Source: Paenibacillus prosopidis (lineage in GTDB: Bacteria > Bacillota > Bacilli > Paenibacillales > Paenibacillaceae). Taken from it: DNA of 64,000 bases. Position 1 is the first letter of the stretch, and the number at the start of each line of letters is the position of its first letter. The stretch covers positions 1-64,000 of the forward strand of contig NZ_QPJD01000017.1 of NCBI RefSeq assembly GCF_003337375.1. Direction: 5' to 3'. Position numbers and translations under genes: made by a program. The notes below the pieces were generated by a model. It was not told the DNA's origin. It saw nothing but the letters and a program-made list of their open reading frames with translations, and made no database searches. Below are positions 40,739-48,247 of the stretch, in pieces.

Positions 40739-42928
40739 ATGTCTATTCTGGAAAAACTCCCGGACAAAATTCGGGCTCAGATGTCCGACGAGCCACTGTT
40801 CAGCGCGAAAACGGATCTGCGAAATAACGGTCATTTCGGTGAGCAGTGGATCACTTTCACGGAGCGGGAAATATTGCTTTGGGAGACGGATGGTTTACAA
40901 TATTTTAATCTCAAGGTCGAGGATTTGAAGGAAGCAAGAGCCGTAAACGGCGTTGGCGGCGGAACGCTGCTGGTAGATACAAAGAAAGGACCGGTAGTCG
41001 TAGCTCGATATACGGCCGCGCTATCCTCGGTGTTCGGGTTTGCCGCCAAATTGTTAACTGCGATCGCCAAAGACGAAGAGCGCCCCATGGCTTCGGAGAA
41101 AGAATTTCCGCGCTACTGTCCAACTTGCGAAAATCCGCTTTCTGAAGGTTCGCAGGTATGCCCGATTTGCAAAAACAACGGTAAAGTTATCGCGCGCATG
41201 CTGAAGTATGCCAAACCTTATAAGCTGCAAATGATTGCGGCCGGGTTCCTGCTCATATTTACGACGCTGGTGGAGCTTATCCCCCCTTACTTGACTAAGG
41301 TTATGATCGACGATGTCCTTCAGCCGAAAAACATGGGTTCCACGCTGCTTATGGTTGTCATTGGACTTGGTGCTACAGCTTTAGTGATGTCAGTGATGCA
41401 AACGGTACGCGGACTAATCGGCGTTTGGGTCGGATCAAAATTAATGGGTGATTTGCGTAAAGATATTTACAGCTCGCTGATGCGGCTGTCGCTCGCTTTT
41501 TTTGACAGGCGCCAAACGTCGCAATTTATTGGCCGGGTCAACAGCGATTCAGAAGCGATGCGGCAGTTTATGACCGACGGGGTTATATGGGTAAGCGGAG
41601 AGTCGCTTCGTGTTATCGCCATATTTATTATTATGTTTGGGCTCGATTGGAAGCTGACCTTATTCGCGCTGCTGCCTATGCCGTTCATGGTGGTGGTATC
41701 CATGAAGCTGTGGCCCAAGATAGGCCGCCGTTGGTATCAGCAGTGGCGGTCGATCTTCCGTTTGAATGTGCTCGTCGGGGACTCCCTACAAGGCGTTCGC
41801 GTCGTCAAGGCATTCGGTCAGGAAGCAACGGAAATGTCACGGTATGCGGAAGCTAATCGCGAGGTTGTCCGTCATAACATTCGAATCGAAGGGCTTTGGC
41901 AGGGCATGTTCCCTCTATTCTCCTTTATTGCCGGACTAGGTACGCTCCTTATTTGGTATTTCGGCGGTCAATCCGTGCTTCGGGAGGAGCTTCAGCTTGG
42001 AACGCTAATGGCGCTGATCGCTTATCTGACGATGCTCTTTGGTCCGCTGCAATGGGTTAGCCAAATGATTAACTGGGCGAGCAATGCCTTGTCTGCTGCT
42101 GATCGCGTATTTGAAATTATGGATACCCCATCGGAGGTTCCAGATGTACGTGACCCGGTTCCAATCGGTGTTATTGAAGGTCATGTAAGGTTTGATAAGG
42201 TCACATACGGGTACGAGAAGCATCATCCGGTTATTAAGGACATCAACCTGCAGGTAAAGGCCGGGGAAATGATTGGGCTTGTCGGCCATTCCGGTGCAGG
42301 TAAATCGACATTCATTAATATGATTTGCCGCTTTTATGATACGGATGAAGGCTCTATCAGCATAGATGGAGTTGACCTGCGGCGCATCAGCCAATCCGAC
42401 TTGCGCAAGCAAATTGGGGTTGTGCTGCAGGAGACTTTTCTGTTCGACGGCACGATCGCCGAAAATATCGCCTACTCTAAACCTGATGCGACACCGGAAG
42501 ATATTATGCGGGCGGCTAAAATCGCTAACGCTCATGATTTTATTGTAAGGCTTCCTGACGGCTATGACACAAGAGTAGGTGAACGGGGACACCGGTTGTC
42601 CGGCGGAGAAAAGCAGCGGGTGTCGATTGCCCGCGCAATCATTCACGATCCGCGCATTCTTATTTTGGATGAAGCGACCGCATCCGTGGATACGGAAACC
42701 GAACGGCAAATCCAAGAAGCGATAACGCGGTTGGTGAAAGGCCGTACTACTTTTGCAATTGCGCATAGGCTGTCTACACTTCGCAACGCGGATCGGCTTG
42801 TCGTATTGGAGCGCGGTAAAATAGTCGAAGTCGGTACGCATGAAGAGCTTCTCGCTAAAGAAGGCGCCTATCATAAGCTGGTTGAAGCGCAGCAGGAGCT
42901 CTCCAAGATCAAGGGGGTTGAAGGCTGA
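40739..42928 (+). CDS. ABC transporter with N-terminal zinc-ribbon, permease-ATPase fusion
   Basis: This 729-residue half-transporter has an N-terminal ~115-residue soluble domain, then a zinc-ribbon C127-x2-C130-x10-C141-x2-C144. A type I exporter membrane domain (about 160-440, six helices) follows, then an ATPase (about 475-720) with Walker A G-H-S-G-A-G-K-S-T (about 515), L-S-G-G-E-K-Q-R and L-I-L-D-E-A-T-A. This domain order, paired with DUF1854, is seen in transporters linked to cyanophycin metabolism in other bacteria; no cyanophycin gene is visible here. Its stop overlaps the start of the DUF1854 gene by one base. Confidence 0.92.
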   Translation: MSILEKLPDKIRAQMSDEPLFSAKTDLRNNGHFGEQWITFTEREILLWETDGLQYFNLKVEDLKEARAVNGVGGGTLLVDTKKGPVVVARYTAALSSVFGFAAKLLTAIAKDEERPMASEKEFPRYCPTCENPLSEGSQVCPICKNNGKVIARMLKYAKPYKLQMIAAGFLLIFTTLVELIPPYLTKVMIDDVLQPKNMGSTLLMVVIGLGATALVMSVMQTVRGLIGVWVGSKLMGDLRKDIYSSLMRLSLAFFDRRQTSQFIGRVNSDSEAMRQFMTDGVIWVSGESLRVIAIFIIMFGLDWKLTLFALLPMPFMVVVSMKLWPKIGRRWYQQWRSIFRLNVLVGDSLQGVRVVKAFGQEATEMSRYAEANREVVRHNIRIEGLWQGMFPLFSFIAGLGTLLIWYFGGQSVLREELQLGTLMALIAYLTMLFGPLQWVSQMINWASNALSAADRVFEIMDTPSEVPDVRDPVPIGVIEGHVRFDKVTYGYEKHHPVIKDINLQVKAGEMIGLVGHSGAGKSTFINMICRFYDTDEGSISIDGVDLRRISQSDLRKQIGVVLQETFLFDGTIAENIAYSKPDATPEDIMRAAKIANAHDFIVRLPDGYDTRVGERGHRLSGGEKQRVSIARAIIHDPRILILDEATASVDTETERQIQEAITRLVKGRTTFAIAHRLSTLRNADRLVVLERGKIVEVGTHEELLAKEGAYHKLVEAQQELSKIKGVEG

Positions 42929-43425
42929 TGAATGACACATACGACATTCATATGCTTGAGCCGGAACGTGTTATGTTCAGCCGCGGTCAAGGCGGAGTGT
43001 TCCAAGGTGTGATTAATGGAAAGCCCTATGAGGAGCTTGTTGTATTCCGCGCTTTTCCTTTCTTGTACACAACGCAATATATTTCGATCCGGGACGCAAA
43101 GGGCGATGAGCTTGGGATTATTCGCGATATTGCCCAGCTGGATGAAGAGAGCTTGAGGGAAATAGAGAGGGAGCTTCAGTTCCGTTATTTCCTGCCGCGG
43201 GTTACGAAGGTTGGCAGTGTGAAGCAGAAATCAGATTTATGGCTATGGGAGCTTCAGACGAATTTAGGCCCAACACGCATGGCCATGCGGAATCTGCATG
43301 AACATATGCAGTTCCCGAGCGGAAACCGGATCATCCTGACAGACATTAATGGCAAAAGGTGCGAAATCGCGGATTGGCAGTCGCTGGACAGCCACAGCCG
43401 CACACAGCTGACGGATGTGATCTAA
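42928..43425 (+). CDS. DUF1854 domain protein
   Basis: This 165-residue soluble protein matches DUF1854 (F-R-A-F-P-F, then Y-I-S-I-R-D-A-K-G-D-E-L-G-I-I-R-D and L-R-x-I-E-R-E-L-Q-F-R-Y-F-x-P, about 37-110). DUF1854 proteins accompany ABC transporters with zinc-ribbon N-termini, and the TGATG overlap shows translational coupling, so it is probably a cytoplasmic partner of the transporter. Terminator follows. Confidence 0.85.
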   Translation: MNDTYDIHMLEPERVMFSRGQGGVFQGVINGKPYEELVVFRAFPFLYTTQYISIRDAKGDELGIIRDIAQLDEESLREIERELQFRYFLPRVTKVGSVKQKSDLWLWELQTNLGPTRMAMRNLHEHMQFPSGNRIILTDINGKRCEIADWQSLDSHSRTQLTDVI

Positions 43426-43435
43426 TAACGAGGTG

Positions 43436-43466
43436 AACGAGCAGACTGCAAGTCTGCTCGTTTTTT
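43436..43466 (+). terminator. Rho-independent terminator of the ABC-DUF1854 operon
   Basis: AACGAGCAGACT is complementary to AGTCTGCTCGTT around a three-base loop, followed by a T-run. Confidence 0.93.
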
Positions 43467-43622
43467 CTGTATTTTGCCTGGATTTTTGAGGGATAGAGGA
43501 GTTATTTGTCGAATGTAGACTGTAGTATTATGTAATAACATGTCGACCGCACTGCTCATGGAATATATGAGGGTCTGGCCAATCGGATTCTTGGAATAAA
43601 TTTAATGTTCATAGAGTCGAAA

Positions 43623-43659
43623 AATAACCCCGTCCGATGTGGTCGGGGTTATTTTTTTA
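43623..43659. terminator. Rho-independent terminator, probably bidirectional
   Basis: AATAACCCCG is complementary to CGGGGTTATT, followed by T residues on the plus strand and also T-rich on the minus strand. It lies just past the stop of the small minus-strand ORF at 43697. The sequence between 43467 and 43622 contains no supported gene. Confidence 0.8.
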
Positions 43660-43696
43660 GAGCAGCATACCATAGGCAAATCTATTTCTGAAGCGT

Positions 43697-43846
43697 TTAA
43701 AATAAAAAATACACACAGACGAATGCGATAGCGGCATGATAAAGCGTGTTCATCCAATCTTTCCGTTTTAAATCAATCTGTACGATCACGTAAACGGACC
43801 TTACTGCAATGATAACCAATGCAAGCTGATACAAGAAAACCGGCAA
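43697..43846 (-). CDS. Small 49-residue membrane protein
   Basis: On the minus strand AAGGAGGAATGAAAAA precedes a TTG at 43846 that opens a 49-codon frame starting M-P-V-F-L-Y-Q-L-A-L-V-I-I-A-V-R and ending A-F-V-C-V-Y-F-L-F. Two hydrophobic segments (2-22 and 36-49) flank a charged loop with Q-I-D-L-K-R-K-D-W, suggesting a two-helix membrane hairpin. The ATG directly after AGGAGGA gives only a short frame. Downstream is a strong terminator, supporting a real transcript. No family recognised. Confidence 0.5.
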   Translation of the reverse strand: MPVFLYQLALVIIAVRSVYVIVQIDLKRKDWMNTLYHAAIAFVCVYFLF

Positions 43847-43930
43847 TTTTTCATTCCTCCTTATTGTTTTTACTTAAGGCTATGAGTGCCTTGAAGCAAA
43901 TAATACTAATGTAAGGAGGAACATTTGGAT

Positions 43931-44221
43931 TTATCTAAGCGTTGCCGTAGGAAGATTTACTGCCGTTCTAGGGTATTGATAATCATTTCGATAACAATTG
44001 GTATCCGAATCATACGAGGATTGCGAGAGGCGATGCGAGATTTCGAAAATAGGCAGCTTTGGATTGACATGCAGTATCGATTCAAAGAACGAACATCTTT
44101 CGAAGTTAAAATCTAAAGTGGTAATAAGAATGACACAATTCTTAAACGTACACCCAATAAAACTAAACCCGTCGAATGTAATAGTTTCATTAGTAAAGAC
44201 TTCGTTTGATATCGTTTTCAT
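43931..44221 (-). CDS. Hypothetical protein with short Cys/Phe repeat, possibly truncated
   Basis: This 96-residue frame starts at ATG 44221 after AGGAGCGCTGATAA. Its first half reads F-D-G-F-S-F-I-G-C-T-F-K-N-C-V-I and F-N-F-E-R-C-S-F-F-E, reminiscent of pentapeptide-repeat or cell-envelope proteins. The last ~25 residues have no such character, so the C-terminal part may be read-through after a truncation. A competing plus-strand frame (TTG 43925, 63 residues, TAAGGAGGAACAT before it) overlaps it; its composition is less protein-like. Only one of the two is likely real. Confidence 0.4.
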   Translation of the reverse strand: MKTISNEVFTNETITFDGFSFIGCTFKNCVILITTLDFNFERCSFFESILHVNPKLPIFEISHRLSQSSYDSDTNCYRNDYQYPRTAVNLPTATLR

Positions 44222-44486
44222 TTATCAGCGCTCCTGTTCAATGATGGGACAACATAGTAAAAATATTAACAGATACGAGTTGTAATGTTTGTCAGAAATT
44301 GTTTGAGGATCGAAATAATTAACGACATCACTGGCGGTGATTCGAACGGAATCGCGGAAGATGGCGTATCCTTGCCGGTTTTATATTTAGGAAGACTTTA
44401 AGCTTTCAGATTTATAGGTATTCACCTATTCATGCTCTAATGAGTATCTTAATGCTAACGAAACGTTATTTATTGGAGGAATGAGT
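44222..44486. other. Intergenic region, possible gene debris
   Basis: No gene is supported. A 38-codon frame from ATG 44285 ends G-V-S-L-P-V-L-Y-L-G-R-L and looks like the tail of a lost coding region, but it has no ribosome site. The promoter of the hydrolase gene must lie here; I could not define it. Confidence 0.35.
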
Positions 44487-45296
44487 GTGGGATATTTTGT
44501 TGCTGTGGAGTCACACGTGAATATATACGTAGAGGATGTAAACCCGGGAAGCGAGAAGACCATACTATTTATACACGGTTGGCCTGCCAACCACAAGCTG
44601 TTTGAATATCAGTTCGATGTGCTTCCAGCAATGGGCTATCGTTGCATTGGTATTGATCTTAGAGGATTCGGCAATTCAGATAAGCCGCTGCATGATTACT
44701 CTTACGATCGGCTTTCGGATGATGTACGCGCTGTGATTGATGCGCTTAATTTAAAAAATTTCACATTGGCAGGACACTCTGTTGGCGGAGCGATTTCCAT
44801 CCGGTATATGGCACGTCACAACGGGCATGGCGTATCGAAGCTTGTGTTAATGGCTGCCGCCGCACCCAGCTTTACTCAGCGTCCAAGCTTCCCTTATGGT
44901 TTGCCTAAAGAAGCGATAAGCAAGCTCATCGAGGATACTTATAATAACCGGCCTAAAATGCTGCAGGAGTTTGGAGATATGTTTTTCTTTCAAAATGTGA
45001 CAGAACCTTTTTCTGATTGGTTCTTTCAATTAGGATTACAGGCGGCAGGTTATTCCACTGCAGCTGTTCTCGAATCGCTTAGAGACGAGTCGCTGTTCGC
45101 TGATCTGGGTAAGATTCGGGTTCCTACATTAATTTTTCAAGGTATTCATGACCAAATCGTTCTTCCTCAGCTTGCTGTGGCGATTAATGAAGGGATTCCA
45201 AACTCCAAGCTTGTGTGGCTTGAAAGCAGCGGACACGGATTGTTCTGGGAGCAGCGTGATACGATTAACGAGGAGATGTCGCAATTCATTGGATGA
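44487..45296 (+). CDS. Alpha/beta hydrolase
   Basis: This 269-residue protein has the alpha/beta hydrolase fold: oxyanion region L-F-I-H-G-W-P (about 28-34), D-L-R-G-F-G-N-S-D (about 59-67), nucleophile Ser in G-H-S-V-G-G (about 97), the acid Asp in H-D-Q-I-V (about 217) and His in S-G-H-G-L-F-W-E (about 247). It resembles haloperoxidase/epoxide-hydrolase-like enzymes; substrate unknown. GTG at 44487 is chosen because GGAGGA ends six bases before it, whereas ATG at 44481 touches that site. Confidence 0.88.
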   Translation: MGYFVAVESHVNIYVEDVNPGSEKTILFIHGWPANHKLFEYQFDVLPAMGYRCIGIDLRGFGNSDKPLHDYSYDRLSDDVRAVIDALNLKNFTLAGHSVGGAISIRYMARHNGHGVSKLVLMAAAAPSFTQRPSFPYGLPKEAISKLIEDTYNNRPKMLQEFGDMFFFQNVTEPFSDWFFQLGLQAAGYSTAAVLESLRDESLFADLGKIRVPTLIFQGIHDQIVLPQLAVAINEGIPNSKLVWLESSGHGLFWEQRDTINEEMSQFIG

Positions 45297-45378
45297 TGAA
45301 AGTATCGGGAGGTTTCAAAGTCTCAAGGAGATGAAGAGAATCAATTTAGTGAAGGTTCCGCAATAACCAATAGAACAC

Positions 45379-45408
45379 TTGTGCGTACCGAAGGTATTAG
45401 GTTAGAAT
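45379..45408 (+). promoter_or_regulatory. Promoter of the holin-like toxin
   Basis: TTGTGC (45379-45384), 18-base spacer, TAGAAT (45403-45408). The transcript would start near 45415, ten bases before a segment complementary to the mRNA 3' end. Confidence 0.55.
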
Positions 45409-45464
45409 TAAATTACAATTGAATCTTGGGTGGGCGTGGTTTCCCTTCAAAAGGAGGTGAAGCC

Positions 45465-45560
45465 ATGGAAGTAAAAGATGCTATTACAATCATGTTCCTT
45501 TTCGGCATGTTTATTCTTGCTCTTTTAACATACATCAGTATTAACAACAAGAGAAAGTAA
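45465..45560 (+). CDS. Putative holin-like toxin of a type I toxin-antitoxin system
   Basis: This 31-residue peptide starts M-E-V-K-D-A-I-T-I-M and ends I-S-I-N-N-K-R-K, with one central membrane helix rich in Phe, Leu, Ile and Met and containing F-G-M-F-I-L-A-L-L-T-Y. This is the pattern of the Hol-Tox family (short start, aromatic-rich helix with F-G-x-F-I-L-x-L-L-T, basic tail), related in layout to TxpA and BsrG. AAAGGAGGTGAAGCC is a near-perfect ribosome site. Segment 45425-45434 (CTTGGGTGGG) can pair with 45564-45574, joining the mRNA ends as in known type I toxin mRNAs. Overproduced, such peptides damage the membrane. Confidence 0.8.
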   Translation: MEVKDAITIMFLFGMFILALLTYISINNKRK

Positions 45561-45563
45561 AAA

Positions 45564-45600
45564 CCCACCCCAAGGTTGACCGCCGAAGGTGGGCTTTTGT
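45564..45600. terminator. Bidirectional terminator shared by toxin mRNA and antisense RNA
   Basis: CCCACC (45564-45569) pairs with GGTGGG (45588-45593). CTTTTG follows on the plus strand and a TTTTT run on the minus strand. Confidence 0.82.
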
Positions 45601-45675
45601 CTTTTGAGAACTCAGAAGGGAATCCCATCCAAGCCAATTGTACAGGCCAAGTGTTCACAGCACTTGGTCTTTGTT
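45564..45675 (-). ncRNA. Predicted antisense RNA antitoxin
   Basis: A minus-strand promoter is visible: TTGCTG (45705-45710), 17-base spacer, extended TGATATGAT with the -10 at 45682-45687. The RNA would start near 45675, contain a perfect hairpin (CCAAGTG/CACTTGG), and end at the bidirectional terminator. It would overlap the toxin mRNA 3' end by roughly 40 bases, as RatA does with txpA and SR4 with bsrG. Confidence 0.5.
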
Positions 45676-45681
45676 ACATTA

Positions 45682-45710
45682 ATCATATCACAATAGGATC
45701 AACCCAGCAA
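45682..45710 (-). promoter_or_regulatory. Promoter of the antisense RNA
   Basis: Minus strand: TTGCTG, 17 bases, TATGAT preceded by TGA (extended -10). The -35 is weak but the -10 is good. Confidence 0.45.
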
Positions 45711-45796
45711 TTCTAAGTTACTTAAGAACGGATGGAAATAAAGAGTTTATTTAATGAAGTATTAAAACTATCTCATTGAAATCGAGGTGCTATTCA

Positions 45797-46381
45797 ATGA
45801 ACACGACAGTTTATATGGTTAGACATGCGGAGTCGCCATTTGTATTCGGAGAAGAAAGAACAAGAGGGCTATCCCAAAAGGGATTAGCCGATGCAAAAGA
45901 AGTGGCTGACATATTAGCTGATGTTAAAGTCGATTGTATTGTTTCCAGCCCATACACTAGAGCGATACAAACGGTACAGTATTTAGCTGAATTTAAGAAT
46001 TTAACAATAGATGTATACGAAGAACTGATAGAAAGACCAATTAAAGGATTAGATTATAAAGCTTCTTGGGATCATTTGTTAGAAGCTATAGAGAAGTCTT
46101 TCTCTGATATTGATTTTGCTCTAGAAGGCGGGGAAACAACGAGGAAAGCTCAAGAAAGAGCAATACCGGTCATACATAAATTACTTAATGATTATTATGG
46201 CAAAACTATTGTGATTGGGACACATGGAAATATCATGACGATTATAATGAACTATTACAACAAGAACTACGGATATCATTTTTGGAATAGTACCTCAAAA
46301 CCGGATATATATAAGCTGATCTTTGTTCAAGATCAATTAAAAGATATTGAAAGAGTTTGGGAAAATATTTCTGATGGTTAA
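45797..46381 (+). CDS. Histidine phosphatase family protein
   Basis: This 194-residue protein has the phosphohistidine motif V-Y-M-V-R-H-A-E-S near its start (His10), S-S-P-Y-T-R-A-I-Q-T (second arginine) and G-T-H-G-N-I (second histidine, about residue 144). It is the phosphoglycerate-mutase-like fold. The substrate is unknown. ATG at 45797 follows CGAGGTG; the frame extension upstream starts inside that site. It stands next to the toxin locus without evident connection. Confidence 0.88.
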   Translation: MNTTVYMVRHAESPFVFGEERTRGLSQKGLADAKEVADILADVKVDCIVSSPYTRAIQTVQYLAEFKNLTIDVYEELIERPIKGLDYKASWDHLLEAIEKSFSDIDFALEGGETTRKAQERAIPVIHKLLNDYYGKTIVIGTHGNIMTIIMNYYNKNYGYHFWNSTSKPDIYKLIFVQDQLKDIERVWENISDG

Positions 46382-46528
46382 TGACAATCTTGAATGATAC
46401 AGGGATGCGGCTATTGCACTTTGGGCATTGAAACGTTACATGAAGTCCAGCCAATAAAAACTCAATACGGTTTTTCTTGCATAAAACTTTACGAAAGCCT
46501 ATATGACGGGAATAGGATGTGGACAGAA

Positions 46529-47287
46529 ATGAATGAAATGATTCAAACGATATTAAATCATCGTTCTATTCGTTCTTTCGAGGATAAGCCGCTTACGGAA
46601 GAACAGATTAGTGTGATTGTGCAAAGCGCTCAAGCTGCTGCAACATCCAGCTTTGTACAAGCTTATTCGATTATCGGAATAAAAGATCCCTCGAAAAAGG
46701 AAAAGCTCGCCGAGCTGGCTGGCAATCAAGCTTATGTCAGCAAAAACGGCCATTTTTTCGTATTTTGTCTGGATCTGCATCGTCTTGAGCTTGCAGGCCG
46801 GATGGAAGGTTTGTCAGGTGAGGATGCAAAAGAAACATTGACTTCAACAGAGATGTTTATGGTTGGTGTCATTGATGCAACGCTAGCTGCCCAAAATGCT
46901 GTCATGGCTGCCGAATCAATGGGATTAGGCGTCTGTTATATCGGTGGAATCCGCAATCATTTGGAACTGGTATCCGAATTGCTCAAAACACCAAGCCGAG
47001 TTGTTCCTTTATTTGGTTTGTGTGTTGGATACCCCGCAGATCATTCCGATAAAAAACCACGGTTACCGCAAATGAATATATACCATGAAGACGAGTACAA
47101 TCAGGACACTGATCAATTCATCGATCAATTAGAGCAGTATAACGCTGAAATTTCAACCTATTATGCCAGTCGAACGAACGGTAAACGAAATGACCGCTGG
47201 ACGGAAGGGATGGCAAGGTTTCTAAAAAACCCTAAACGCTTATATATAAAAGACTATTTGGAAAAAATTGAGTTGCCCTTGAAATAA
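46529..47287 (+). CDS. nfrA: NADPH-dependent nitroreductase/FMN reductase (NfrA/NfsA type)
   Basis: This 252-residue flavoprotein has H-R-S-I-R-S-F (FMN phosphate contact, residues 10-16), the dimer-interface block with A-A-A-T-S-S-F-V-Q and A-A-E-S-M-G-L-G-V-C-Y-I-G-G-I-R-N (about 130-147), and R-P-like N-G-K-R near the end. It would reduce nitroaromatics, quinones or free FMN with NADPH. ATG at 46529 is chosen because the N-terminus M-N-E-M-I-Q-T-I-L then matches the family; AGGATGTGG lies upstream. Longer starts at 46517 or 46394 add unconserved residues. Confidence 0.88.
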   Translation: MNEMIQTILNHRSIRSFEDKPLTEEQISVIVQSAQAAATSSFVQAYSIIGIKDPSKKEKLAELAGNQAYVSKNGHFFVFCLDLHRLELAGRMEGLSGEDAKETLTSTEMFMVGVIDATLAAQNAVMAAESMGLGVCYIGGIRNHLELVSELLKTPSRVVPLFGLCVGYPADHSDKKPRLPQMNIYHEDEYNQDTDQFIDQLEQYNAEISTYYASRTNGKRNDRWTEGMARFLKNPKRLYIKDYLEKIELPLK

Positions 47288-47320
47288 GCGAAAGTAGAAA
47301 TTAGGAAAGGAGGTACTCTT

Positions 47321-48019
47321 GTGCAGCCACAGTCTAATCAAACAAAAACGAAAATTAGAGCAATCGTTACAGGTGCTACGGGAATGGTTGGAGAGGGTGT
47401 ATTGCAAGAATGTCTTAATCATCCTGATGTAGAGCAGGTTTTGGTTATCAACCGGAATCCGTGCGGAGTATCACATCCCAAGCTAACCGAGATCTTGCAC
47501 AGTAATTTTTTTGATCTATCATCTATTGAAGCACAATTAGTAAATTACAACGCCTGCTTTTTTTGCTTAGGTGTATCTTCGGCTGGTATGACGGAGAAGA
47601 AGTATAAGAGGTTGACGTATGACCTGACCTTATACATGGCTGGTATGCTTGCCAGCTTGAATCCCGGCATGGTCTTCTGTTATGTATCGGGAATCGGGAC
47701 GGATAGTACGGAACAGGGAAGAAGCATGTGGGCTAGAATTAAAGGGATGACGGAAAACCATTTATTAAAGCTTCCATTCAAAAGAGCGTATATGTTTCGC
47801 CCAGGCTATATACATCCGATAAAGGGACTAAAGAACACTCATAACTATTATTATGCATTTAGCTGGCTTTACCCTGTTTTAAAACGTCTTATTCCCAATT
47901 ACACCATTTCTTTGCGGGAGCTAGGACTAGCTATGATTCATTCTGTAAATTCAGGTAATGGCCAATCCGTCTTAGAAAGCAATGATATTAGAAGGCTGGC
48001 AGGAGAAAGATTGATTTGA
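47321..48019 (+). CDS. NAD-dependent epimerase/dehydratase-like atypical SDR
   Basis: This 232-residue protein has an N-terminal T-G-A-T-G-M-V-G-E-G-V cofactor loop (residues 17-27) and an F-F-C-L-G-V-S-S-A-G-M-T block (about 79-90), with Y-V-S-G-x-G-T-D near 127. It resembles YbjT/HTATIP2-like NAD(P)-binding proteins; activity unknown. AAAGGAGGTACTCTT precedes the GTG start. It is 33 bases after nfrA, so the two are probably co-transcribed. Confidence 0.82.
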   Translation: MQPQSNQTKTKIRAIVTGATGMVGEGVLQECLNHPDVEQVLVINRNPCGVSHPKLTEILHSNFFDLSSIEAQLVNYNACFFCLGVSSAGMTEKKYKRLTYDLTLYMAGMLASLNPGMVFCYVSGIGTDSTEQGRSMWARIKGMTENHLLKLPFKRAYMFRPGYIHPIKGLKNTHNYYYAFSWLYPVLKRLIPNYTISLRELGLAMIHSVNSGNGQSVLESNDIRRLAGERLI

Positions 48020-48071
48020 GTCACATCAACGTCAATATATCTAACACTTACTTTATTGTTTTCAATTTTCG

Positions 48072-48111
48072 TGTCATATATATTGACATATAAAAATAAA
48101 TGCTCTAATCT
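48072..48111 (+). promoter_or_regulatory. Promoter and overlapping inverted repeat upstream of moeA
   Basis: TTGACA (48083-48088), 17-base spacer, TAATCT (48106-48111). The -35 overlaps the inverted repeat TGTCA-N7-TGACA (48072-48076 and 48084-48088), a plausible repressor or CRP/FNR-like site. The leader from 48112 to 48247 contains a small GCGAAAGC hairpin but not a convincing Moco riboswitch. Confidence 0.5.
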
Positions 48112-48247
48112 TAAATTATTCTTTATTATTCATGATTTGCTGCACAGTGGCGTGCTAGCTTTTACGGCAACGATGCCTTTTCCGCGAAAGCAGGAGAGGG
48201 CTTTTTATGCTTATTTTTCTCTTTCATATCATCCGAGGAGGGAAGCC

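Noticed and set aside
42005-42940. 311-codon minus-strand frame inside the ABC transporter gene
   Set aside because: Shadow of the plus-strand coding sequence; the plus frame has complete Walker and signature motifs.
43530-43600. 19-codon frame around 43541 (M-S-T-A-L-L-M-E-Y)
   Set aside because: No ribosome site; kept only as an empty stretch before a terminator.
48112-48247. Possible molybdenum-cofactor riboswitch before moeA
   Set aside because: A small GNRA hairpin is present, but the conserved paired blocks of the Moco RNA could not be laid out.
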